From: Pichia kudriavzevii
Taxonomy: Eukaryota > Ascomycota > Pichiomycetes > Pichiales > Pichiaceae
Length of the DNA: 64,000 nucleotides
Assembly (NCBI RefSeq): GCF_003054445.1
Contig: NC_042507.1
Coordinates: 1,116,001-1,180,000, forward strand
Direction: 5' to 3'
Shown piece after piece: positions 1 through 7,313 of this stretch (position 1 is the stretch's first letter; each line of letters begins with the position of its first letter). Both the position numbers and the translations under genes were made by a program. The notes beneath the pieces were generated by a model that was not told the origin of the DNA, searched no databases, and saw only the letters and a program-made list of their open reading frames with translations.

Positions 1-388
1 GTTTTCCTCTATTTCCTTTGTCAGTGTTTTATACACATAATGAGGATTCCTGTGCATTTGTGTATGTGTATGTATATGTGTATGTGGAACAGCCCATATG
101 TGTATCCCCATATGTGAGTAATATAATTTAATATATCTCTACAATAGATTCAGTAAATTGAAAAAAAAAAAAAATGGAAAAATGTAAAAATGTAACAAAA
201 AAAATTGTAAACCACTATCATGTACTCTAAAACCCGTATTACTTGGCCATCTTTTCGTCTCTTCTCTTCTTCGTCCTTGTCTTCCAGGGTTGTTCTCTCC
301 AAGTCTCTCTCTGTGCTGTGTATTTCCCCCTTTTGGCATTGCCAAGTTCTTTATTTCTTCACATCCATTCAAGGCCTAATACTAGAAA
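1..388. other. 5' flank of ADE4
   Basis: Non-coding by inspection. It carries a TG/TATG-rich low-complexity stretch around 55-120 and an A-run near 162-174. I see no TGACTC (Bas1/Gcn4-type) site, although such sites control purine genes in S. cerevisiae. The region is cut by the window edge. Confidence 0.5.
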
Positions 389-2050
389 ATGTGTGGAATT
401 CTTGCACTTATTTCTCCAGATCAAAATACTAATGTTGCCTCTGAACTATTCGATGGCTCTCTTTATCTCCAGCATAGGGGGCAAGACGCCGCAGGTATAG
501 TCACGTGTGGTAAAGGTGGCCGTCTCTACCAATGTAAGGGTAACGGTATGGCAAGAGATGTCTTCACACAGGAAAGAATGGCTAAATTGGTCGGTAATAT
601 GGGTATTGCCCATTTGAGATACCCAACCGCCGGTTCCAGCTCCACCAGTGAGGCACAACCTTTCTATGTGAATGCCCCCTACGGAATCAGTTTGGCCCAC
701 AACGGGAACCTCGTCAATGCAGACGAGTTGAAGACGTATATGGACGAAGTTGTTCATAGGCATATCAACACCGACTCCGATTCGGAGCTGCTTCTTAACT
801 TGTTTGCAGCAGAGTTGGCCACCTACGACAAATCCAGAGTTAACGAAAATGATATCTTCAAGGCCTTGGAGGGAGTCTATAATAAGGTCAGAGGTGGGTA
901 TGCCTGTGTCGTTATGTTGGCCGGTTATGGTATAATTGGTTTCAGAGATCCAAATGGTATTAGACCATTGTTGATTGGTGAACGCTTGAAGGAAGATGGA
1001 ACAAGAGATTATATGCTAGCCTCCGAATCGGTTGTTCTAAAAGCCCATGGTTATCAAGTCTATAGAGACATTTTACCCGGTGAAGCCGTCATCATTAATA
1101 AGACTGACTTGAAACCTGTCTTTAGACAAGTTGTTAAAATGAGATCCTACACTCCTGACATCTTTGAATATGTCTATTTTGCTAGACCCGATTCTGTTTT
1201 GGATGGTATCTCTGTTTACAGATCGAGATTACTCATGGGTGAAAAATTAGCGGGAAATATCAAAAGCTATTTTCAAAATGAAGACAAAGATGTACTGAAG
1301 GAAATCGACGTTGTTATACCTGTTCCAGACACTTCAAGACATTCGGCCTTGCAATGTGCAATCACCCTAAATATACCTTATAGAGAAGGTTTTGTTAAAA
1401 ACAGATATGTGGGAAGAACCTTTATTATGCCCGACCAAAAGCAAAGACAATCTTCAGTTAGGAGAAAGTTGAATGCCATGGCTTCTGAATTTTACGGTAA
1501 GAATGTCCTTCTTGTCGATGACTCCATTGTCCGTGGTACCACATCCAAAGAAATTGTCAATATGGCCAGAGAAGCCGGTGCAAAGAAGGTCTACTTTGCA
1601 TCCTGTTCTCCATGTATTAGATACAACCATATCTACGGTATCGATTTGGCAGATAACAAACAGTTGGTTGGATTCCAGAGATCCGAATCAGAAGTTGCCA
1701 GTAAAATCGGTGCAGATTATGTATTCTACCAGAAATTACAAGACTTGGTTGAATGTTGTAAAAGGGATGATTTAATCAAGGAGAACGAGTTAGAATTGGC
1801 ACTAACCCCAGTTGTTTCCAGAGACGATACAATCAAATCACTCATCCAGAGAGACGATGAAATTCCTCAAATCACAGGGTTTGAAGCCGGTGTCTTCACA
1901 GGTGAATACGTCACTGGTGATGAATCTCGATACATGAAATTGGCAGAAGCTGCTAGGGCGAGAAACGAATTGTTGAAGAACAATTCTGCCGGGTTAGTCG
2001 ACGTCAAGGCGCCTTCCGAGATAAACATCCACAATGATGGTGATTACTAG
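389..2050 (+). CDS. ADE4: Amidophosphoribosyltransferase (glutamine PRPP amidotransferase)
   Basis: First committed step of de novo purine synthesis: PRPP + glutamine gives phosphoribosylamine. The 553-residue protein begins MCGIL, so Cys2 becomes the N-terminal nucleophile of the class II glutaminase after Met removal. The N-terminal half is the Ntn glutaminase domain (HRGQDAAG near residue 30). The C-terminal half is a type I phosphoribosyltransferase domain with the PRPP loop VLLVDDSIVRGTT at about 373-385 and the NRYVGRTFI segment before it. S. cerevisiae Ade4 is about 510 residues, so the C-terminal tail is somewhat longer here. The ATG start is fixed by the catalytic cysteine. It is convergent with the next gene. 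Cytosolic. Confidence 0.97.
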   Translation: MCGILALISPDQNTNVASELFDGSLYLQHRGQDAAGIVTCGKGGRLYQCKGNGMARDVFTQERMAKLVGNMGIAHLRYPTAGSSSTSEAQPFYVNAPYGISLAHNGNLVNADELKTYMDEVVHRHINTDSDSELLLNLFAAELATYDKSRVNENDIFKALEGVYNKVRGGYACVVMLAGYGIIGFRDPNGIRPLLIGERLKEDGTRDYMLASESVVLKAHGYQVYRDILPGEAVIINKTDLKPVFRQVVKMRSYTPDIFEYVYFARPDSVLDGISVYRSRLLMGEKLAGNIKSYFQNEDKDVLKEIDVVIPVPDTSRHSALQCAITLNIPYREGFVKNRYVGRTFIMPDQKQRQSSVRRKLNAMASEFYGKNVLLVDDSIVRGTTSKEIVNMAREAGAKKVYFASCSPCIRYNHIYGIDLADNKQLVGFQRSESEVASKIGADYVFYQKLQDLVECCKRDDLIKENELELALTPVVSRDDTIKSLIQRDDEIPQITGFEAGVFTGEYVTGDESRYMKLAEAARARNELLKNNSAGLVDVKAPSEINIHNDGDY

Positions 2051-2288
2051 TTTGTATAGCATAGGATAGCTTGATCCAAACATTTAAAACTCGGCTTAAC
2101 AAAATATAGATAGACCTACATAAAGTAAAATTCAAAGCACGTGTGGTGAGGTTCAGAAAGTATTGGATAGATTAGTGTGCATTTACTAAGAAGGAGAACA
2201 AAAGCAGGAAAGAAAGGTAAGAATAGAATAAAGGTTTGTGGGGTAAATAAAACGTCAAGTAGAGAAACATCCAATCCCTTGTTTAACA

Positions 2289-3824
2289 CTATCTGATACT
2301 TTCGGCTTCGATTATTTGCATCGCAGCCTTTGCACTAGCTTCTTTTTTACTGACACCTGTAGCAGTGGCTCGTAGTTTGTCGCCGATAAACAAGTCTGCC
2401 CTGAAAGACTGTTCGCCCATCTGATTGATCTCATACTTAGGCGTGACTCCATGTTTGGAATGATAATACGCATATAGTTTGTTTCTTGCCTGAAGTAAAG
2501 GCAACTGGACCTTGTCTGTACCTTCTCCTCCTTCAAGTGTCAGCCCACCGTCATCGTTGGCTACACATCCATGTTCGTTTTTCTGTTCCGGGATCGAGTC
2601 CGACCCTGCAAATCTAGCGTCATTGGTTAGCTTCTTTCTAATTGCAGCTGCATGGTCAATGTATTTCCTGAACCATTGATCATAGTATGCCCGCCTTATG
2701 TACTGTTTAGTATTGACGTCTGTTGAGGCCTCCAATGCAGCTCCGGATTTGGCAAGTTTCTTGCTATGTGCAAGTGATTCCGATATCTTGGCCCCGTTGA
2801 TTTTCAACGTGCATTTGAAGAACCCCGTCTTCAGGTCTGGATATTCGGAGACTTCGTACTGAACGTCTGTCGATCCTTTCACCATTGTATTTAGATCTTG
2901 CTGGACGGACTGCAAATAATCCTGTATCTGCAACTCACCGTCCAAATTATCCAAGTGCTGTGCCTTCTCTGTCTCCTCTACTTCACCAGTCAGAATAGGT
3001 TGTTGCTTTGCTGGGTTCTCCTCTGCCTGACCACTGGTTCCCATGGTATGCTGTGAGTGGGTATTTACGGTAGCGGGCGAGGTGTTCAAAGGGGGTGTAG
3101 ATGAGGATGTAAGTGGATGTTGGGATGGCGCAAAATCTCTGTAACCAAGCAACTGGCGACACCATTGATATAACTCGTTGGGGCCACTACCTCCTCTCAG
3201 CTGACATTCATAGTACGTCCCCAGATAGGCAAGAAACAACTTGTGTGGTTCGTGAAAGGCATATAACTTATAGTTGAACTCTATGTTGTACGCGTGGCAC
3301 AGCATCTTCAAGGAGGCTTCATTGAGAATCTGCGATATGATCAAGGTGGCCATTTTTGACGAGTAGTTGTTGTCGTTTCTATAAATTGCTGTTTCGATTA
3401 GGTACCTAAATAGTGCTTCACCAATGCCACATCTCTGTTCAAACTTCAAGTAATCATTAACAGTATCATACGAAAAAGCAGAGGCGGGAAGCTCGGGGAA
3501 GTTTGTTGGAAACGAGTTGAACACGTAGGGGGTGGCTCTTTGGTGTAAATAGTCGCTGTCTTTGTCGTAGTACCCGTTTAGAGAGGCGGGGAAAGTCATG
3601 GTAGTATGGAATTCCAGGTCGTTTTTGTACTTGGTGCACAAACCAATGCCAAATTGCACAAGAGGATCATTCCAGTCAGCTACCGATTTCGTATAGTAGT
3701 TGGCCTCATCAACTATGACAGAGAAGGCCTTTTGAAGGTCAACAACAGCTTTCTTCACCTTGTCTGTGCTTGTTTCAGCAGCAAATGGAAAAGTTGGGTT
3801 AAACATTGTTACCTTTCCAGACAT
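2289..3824 (-). CDS. Dicer-like protein: inactive RNase III fold plus two dsRBDs
   Basis: 511 residues. Residues ~120-225 align with the RNase III domain of the active enzyme at 20519-22849, but all four metal-binding acids are replaced. The signature is FEQRCGIGEALF at 128-139 (Glu to Cys132, Asp to Glu136). The second motif is HKLFLAYLG at 194-202 (Asp to Lys195, Glu to Leu198). Two double-stranded-RNA-binding domains follow, at ~310-367 (AHSKKLAK) and ~447-507 (SKKEASAKAA), separated from the RNase III fold by a Ser/Thr/Pro/Gln-rich linker. The order RNase III-dsRBD-dsRBD is that of budding-yeast Dcr1. The alternative is mitochondrial ribosomal protein mL44 (Mrpl3), also a dead RNase III with a dsRBD; but mL44 has one dsRBD and a presequence, and none is evident here. 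The role is inferred: dsRNA-binding partner or scaffold, not a nuclease. Confidence 0.7.
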   Translation of the reverse strand: MSGKVTMFNPTFPFAAETSTDKVKKAVVDLQKAFSVIVDEANYYTKSVADWNDPLVQFGIGLCTKYKNDLEFHTTMTFPASLNGYYDKDSDYLHQRATPYVFNSFPTNFPELPASAFSYDTVNDYLKFEQRCGIGEALFRYLIETAIYRNDNNYSSKMATLIISQILNEASLKMLCHAYNIEFNYKLYAFHEPHKLFLAYLGTYYECQLRGGSGPNELYQWCRQLLGYRDFAPSQHPLTSSSTPPLNTSPATVNTHSQHTMGTSGQAEENPAKQQPILTGEVEETEKAQHLDNLDGELQIQDYLQSVQQDLNTMVKGSTDVQYEVSEYPDLKTGFFKCTLKINGAKISESLAHSKKLAKSGAALEASTDVNTKQYIRRAYYDQWFRKYIDHAAAIRKKLTNDARFAGSDSIPEQKNEHGCVANDDGGLTLEGGEGTDKVQLPLLQARNKLYAYYHSKHGVTPKYEINQMGEQSFRADLFIGDKLRATATGVSKKEASAKAAMQIIEAESIR

Positions 3825-4153
3825 AAGAAAAATAAAGAGGAAACGCCAAACTGTTTTGAATCTTCGGATTTGTATGCTTTTTATCTAACTGCCTAGGTTA
3901 TTCAATTTTTTTAATAGTCAACCTGTTTAGGCTTATCAATCAACAGACACGTTAAAAGGAAAACAAGAATAACCTAAGCGAGAAAAAAGGTGAAGAGAAC
4001 AAAAAAAATATTTCGAGCTTTTCAATTTCTTTTTCTCTCTCTTTCTCTAATTTTTTTTTTTCCTTGTCAACATGAAAAGCATTGAAAAATAATTTTGTTT
4101 TTGCATTAGAAGAAACTACAGAATACGACAACGTAGGCGGGAAGAGCAGAGCC
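3825..4153. other. Divergent promoter region, Dicer-like gene / RPA34
   Basis: 329 bp between divergent starts. It contains poly-T and poly-A tracts typical of yeast promoters (for example the T-run near 4050). A short upstream reading frame precedes RPA34 (listed separately). No recognised factor site. Confidence 0.5.
4072..4092 (+). other. Upstream ORF in the RPA34 leader
   Basis: ATG followed by five sense codons and TAA, ending 61 bp before the RPA34 ATG. If the transcript starts upstream of 4072, this 6-codon uORF could limit RPA34 translation. Transcript start unknown. Confidence 0.35.
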
Positions 4154-4876
4154 ATGGCAAAGAAGGTTATATCTGACGAAGTCATTATTGACAGTGACGC
4201 GGGGCTGTCCACCGATTCTGAGGCAGAGAGGGAGCTTGAGGAGAAGGCCGTTGAGTTCCAAGCGCCAAAGAAGTACAGCAAGCAAGATGGGAAGAAGAAG
4301 CCTAGTGGGTTTGAAGCTCTGGGCAAGAGGGATAAAGTATGGCTGATCAAGGTTCCCAAGGACGTTGATGTGGATGCAATCAAGGAGATTCCAGCTGTTG
4401 GAAAAGAGATTGAAATCAACGGTAAGCTCTACGGGATCAGTCAGGAGGAAGCAAGAAGTGACCAGTTCCAGCTGCTACTTCCTGAAGGTACTGGGTATAG
4501 AACGTGTGGGGTTGGCATTTCGAAGGTTGTTGACCTCCATGAGAAAATCAGGATTCCAGAAATCAACTACTCACAGGTTGTCACTCCACGAGAGAATGTT
4601 GAGAGGGAGGAAGGTCTCAGAATGAGGCACTTTCCCACCGGCTACTATATCAAGGACTACGAGGAGGCACAAGAGCCTGTTGTGCCCGGTCCAAACGCAG
4701 GCTCGAAGAAAAGAAGACACAGTGCCGGTGAAGGAGACGATGATGCCAATGTAGATGGCGATGACGCCGCAAAGAGTAAGAAGAGCAAGAAGGACAAGAA
4801 GAGCAAAAAGGACAAAAAGGACAAGAAGGACAAGAAGGAGAAAAAGGACAAGAAGGACAAGAAAGCAAAGCATTAG
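4154..4876 (+). CDS. RPA34: RNA polymerase I subunit Rpa34 (A34.5)
   Basis: 240 residues. Rpa34 pairs with Rpa49 to form the TFIIF-like module of Pol I in the nucleolus. The conserved blocks match yeast Rpa34 in order: an acidic N-terminus rich in Ser/Asp, VWLIKVPKDVDV, the KIRIPEINYSQVVTPR block, then GLRMRHFPTGY. The C-terminus is the hallmark Lys-rich tail made of KKD/KKE units (~residues 205-240). The open frame extends upstream, but the first ATG with a good context (GCCATGG) and a yeast-like N-terminus is at 4154. It is convergent with TFA2, 138 bp away. Confidence 0.9.
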   Translation: MAKKVISDEVIIDSDAGLSTDSEAERELEEKAVEFQAPKKYSKQDGKKKPSGFEALGKRDKVWLIKVPKDVDVDAIKEIPAVGKEIEINGKLYGISQEEARSDQFQLLLPEGTGYRTCGVGISKVVDLHEKIRIPEINYSQVVTPRENVEREEGLRMRHFPTGYYIKDYEEAQEPVVPGPNAGSKKRRHSAGEGDDDANVDGDDAAKSKKSKKDKKSKKDKKDKKDKKEKKDKKDKKAKH

Positions 4877-5014
4877 TATGAGTTATAGAAGTTAATTTAT
4901 AAACGTTTCCATTATATTTTTCTGTGAGTTTGTGATTTTTTTTTATCCGTTACTATATCTATCTGTGTAACTCTAAGGGAAGAATCGTATATTCTTTGTG
5001 CCATCAATGAGCTA

Positions 5015-6055
5015 CTATTTTGTCTTGCTGGAGTAGTCCTTCAATATACCCTTCATGTGGATATTTGTGATTTTGCTGCGCCTGGATCTCTTTTGCTTAC
5101 GTTCCTGGACGTTTTTGACCTTTTTGGTCTTTTTATCCTCACGGTTGGCGTTTGTTGGAGTGAGGCCATTGGCAATGAGCAGTTTCACCAATTCTTCATG
5201 CGGAGGAATGTGGACATCGTTCCACATCTCATAAAAGACAACGTCGAGAGACTTGGTCTTGGTTTGTTCTTTCACCTGGGTGTTGGAAGACTGGTTAACA
5301 AACATCTCAAAATTTTGCAATGAGGAGACCCCATTGTAGACCCTAATGGGGAGATGGTCGGGATTGAGCCAGATATGTCTTGGAGAGTTGTCCTTCTTTG
5401 TCTTGTGGACAATAATGAGGTTCTCCTTCTCCAACTGCTCCAAGGTGGGTATACACTTGTTCCAGCCATCTCTGAGTTGTTTCACAGATAACCCTGTGAA
5501 TGCCGGTTGGTTTTTGAGCACGTTCAGCAAGTCTTCTCCCGTTTTGATGTTGTGCAAGGAGAGATAAACAAAGGAGCTCGTTGTTGGATTGTACTTAATT
5601 CTATCAACATTAGTCAAACATTTCATCAACGCAGAATCAACTTTGAATCCGAGCGATGTCTCCAGTTCGAAAATTGGAACCTCCCTGTCCTTACTCTTAA
5701 TATAATCCGATGAAGTCATTAGCTTCATGGTCAAGTTCCCCTCATTGGCTGTTCTTGCAGCTTGTGCAGCGGCACTTAATTGGGCCCGTTCGGCAATTCC
5801 AGACAACTTCCCCCCATCACCTGGCAGCGGAGACGGGTCTCTTCCCACCTTCTGCTTCTTAACCAACGGTCCCGATGATGTGTCCAAAGACGGCTGGATC
5901 CCGGTAACGCCACTTGTATTCTGCGATGGTTTCGATGGAGACTCTGCTGGAGCAGATGTAGCTGCAAGAGGAACTCGCCGCTGTTGCGGGAGGTCCGATG
6001 TGGACTTGAGGGACTTCTTGAATGCCGAGAGCTGGGCACTGAATGCGTCTGACAT
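5015..6055 (-). CDS. TFA2: TFIIE small subunit (beta)
   Basis: 346 residues. TFIIE beta works with Tfa1 in the Pol II pre-initiation complex, bridging TFIIH and the polymerase. The protein has a disordered N-terminal third rich in Ser/Pro/Gln, two winged-helix regions (~115-250) including the GLSVKQLRDGWNKC block, and a basic C-terminus ending in ITNIHMKGILKDYS, nearly identical to the end of S. cerevisiae Tfa2. The length is close to the yeast protein (328). Nuclear. Confidence 0.93.
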   Translation of the reverse strand: MSDAFSAQLSAFKKSLKSTSDLPQQRRVPLAATSAPAESPSKPSQNTSGVTGIQPSLDTSSGPLVKKQKVGRDPSPLPGDGGKLSGIAERAQLSAAAQAARTANEGNLTMKLMTSSDYIKSKDREVPIFELETSLGFKVDSALMKCLTNVDRIKYNPTTSSFVYLSLHNIKTGEDLLNVLKNQPAFTGLSVKQLRDGWNKCIPTLEQLEKENLIIVHKTKKDNSPRHIWLNPDHLPIRVYNGVSSLQNFEMFVNQSSNTQVKEQTKTKSLDVVFYEMWNDVHIPPHEELVKLLIANGLTPTNANREDKKTKKVKNVQERKQKRSRRSKITNIHMKGILKDYSSKTK

Positions 6056-6168
6056 GGTCTTGGAATGGACAATGACCGATGTGGGTATGTGGTGTGTTAG
6101 AGACAGGTGTAATGGAGTATTTAAAAGCGTAACTCTCCCTGAAGTTTCTGATGTCCTTGAGAAGCGTA

Positions 6169-6234
6169 CTTTATGATGGACCTGTCTTTATGATGGACCT
6201 GTCTTTTCGTTTTGCTGTCTTTTCGTTTTGCTGT
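6169..6234. repeat. Two adjacent 2-copy tandem duplications
   Basis: A perfect 17-bp unit (CTTTATGATGGACCTGT) is repeated at 6169-6185 and 6186-6202. A perfect 16-bp unit (CTTTTCGTTTTGCTGT) follows immediately at 6203-6218 and 6219-6234. The array lies 115-180 bp upstream of the TFA2 start. Confidence 0.9.
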
Positions 6235-6374
6235 CTCTTGATGCAACACTCCATACTAAACCCACACTGCCTAACCCTGACTTTCCTCAATCGAGCAAAC
6301 TCCAAAAATGACCCATAATGGAAAATACAAACTTTCTCCCCCTTTTTTTCCTCCCCCTCGAGCCCCTCCATCTT

Positions 6375-6420
6375 TCTGGGGGGGGTTTGCCCTATAAATA
6401 GCGAACAACCCCCCCTCAGA
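6375..6420. repeat. Inverted repeat flanking a TATA box
   Basis: Left arm 6375-6389 (TCT, G8, TTTG) pairs with right arm 6406-6420 (CAA, C7, TCAGA): 15 positions with one mismatch and one G-T wobble. The 16-nt loop contains TATAAATA (6393-6400). Confidence 0.8.
6393..6400 (+). promoter_or_regulatory. TATA box, consensus TATAAATA
   Basis: Consensus TATA element in plus orientation. It is 920 bp from the TIM50 ATG but only ~80 bp before the hairpin-rich segment at 6480, so it may drive an RNA starting near 6430-6480. Read on the minus strand (TATTTATA) it could alternatively serve TFA2, 338 bp away. Confidence 0.5.
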
Positions 6421-6479
6421 GTATTCGCCTATATTTTTTTAATGAAACACCTTGTTCTGTTTGGGATGTCCTTTGGATT

Positions 6480-6790
6480 GTGTTCCTCTAACAAGCCATT
6501 CTCCACGCCCGTAACACCTCTATTCGGGCCGTTGGGCACGTGTTGCCGTGGCGTGTGGAATGGCTAGAGGAATAGTACAGCTTTGCTCATCTTGTGAGAG
6601 AAGCTGTTCTCAGCGTTAAAACCATCGTGTGCAGGTCTCATCCTCGTGAGAGGTTGATTGACCCATGACCGGATGATGACCTACTGACTGAGACAGTTGT
6701 GTATGTGGTTGTGGCAACAGTGTAGTAGGGTTGCGGGGTGTTGTCCAGCTGTAGCACCGTGTAGCGTGTATTGTAAGAAACCTTGTACTA
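6480..6790 (+). ncRNA. Candidate structured non-coding RNA
   Basis: The segment contains successive stem-loops. One is a long imperfect hairpin, 6483-6572: 8 bp 6483-6490/6565-6572, 7 bp 6495-6501/6558-6564, then further pairing inward. A second, 6577-6607, has 7 bp (ACAGCTT/AAGCTGT) plus 4 bp. A small TCTCA/TGAGA hairpin sits at about 6635-6651. A TATA box lies ~80 bp upstream and no protein frame is evident. ATAGTA between the first two hairpins fits an H box (ANANNA), and an ACA occurs at 6716-6718, but I cannot define an H/ACA RNA. I compared by memory with RNase P, MRP, SRP and spliceosomal RNAs and saw no match. Strand and ends are uncertain. Confidence 0.25.
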
Positions 6791-6970
6791 TCTCATTGTA
6801 TCGTATGGTACCATTGTGAGTACCATATTGTGATATAATATACTACACTGTTCCATACTACAGTATACTATAATATAGTGTGCCATACTATATTATAACA
6901 CAATAGTATACTATACTATTTCGTACTACACTATACTATTCCTTCTACACAATACTACACTATACACTAA

Positions 6971-7028
6971 CACTACACTACACTACACTACACTACACTA
7001 CACTACACTACACTACACTACACTACAC
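6971..7028. repeat. CACTA pentanucleotide microsatellite
   Basis: About 11.6 uninterrupted copies of CACTA, flanked on both sides by diverged ACACTATA-like relatives from ~6840 to 7070. Confidence 0.95.
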
Positions 7029-7313
7029 TGTAGTATACTATTATGTCTGATACTACACTACAGTATCAGCATATCTGCTAATCCCCCCCCCTCCGTTCCA
7101 CTCGCTTTCGCGAAACGTGTTTTTCGCAGCCGCATTAGGCAGGTTCCCATTGCAAACTCTAGTGGACGTTGTCCTTGTGTAAATGAGGAATTTTTCACTA
7201 AAACGAAGGCAATAGAGTACTGAAAAAAAAAAACGGCAAACACTAGCAGGTTGTTGTTGGACACTAACAAGGATGTTTCTATCAAACAAGACGATCGTAC
7301 CCCCACACAAAAC

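Larger units (their letters stand above)
6056..7313. other. 1.26-kb TFA2/TIM50 intergenic region with hairpins and tandem repeats
   Basis: Unusually long for this window. From left to right it holds paired short tandem duplications (6169-6234), a GC-armed inverted repeat around a TATA box (6375-6420), a series of hairpins (6483-6651) that may be a structured RNA, an AT-rich stretch with many TAGTATACTA-like inverted motifs (6780-6960), a CACTA pentamer array (6971-7028) and a C9 run (7083-7091). I see no convincing protein-coding frame. Confidence 0.6.

Noticed and set aside
5727-6176. 149-codon plus-strand frame opposite TFA2
   Set aside because: It lies antisense to the well-supported TFA2 N-terminus and has no recognisable family.
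6660-6700. GATGATGA with nearby CTGA as a box C/D snoRNA
   Set aside because: Boxes are only ~10 nt apart, too close for a guide element, and no terminal stem was found.
6056-7313. Centromere or replication-origin candidate
   Set aside because: Repeats are short and local, the region is only 1.26 kb between active genes, and no defined consensus could be recognised.
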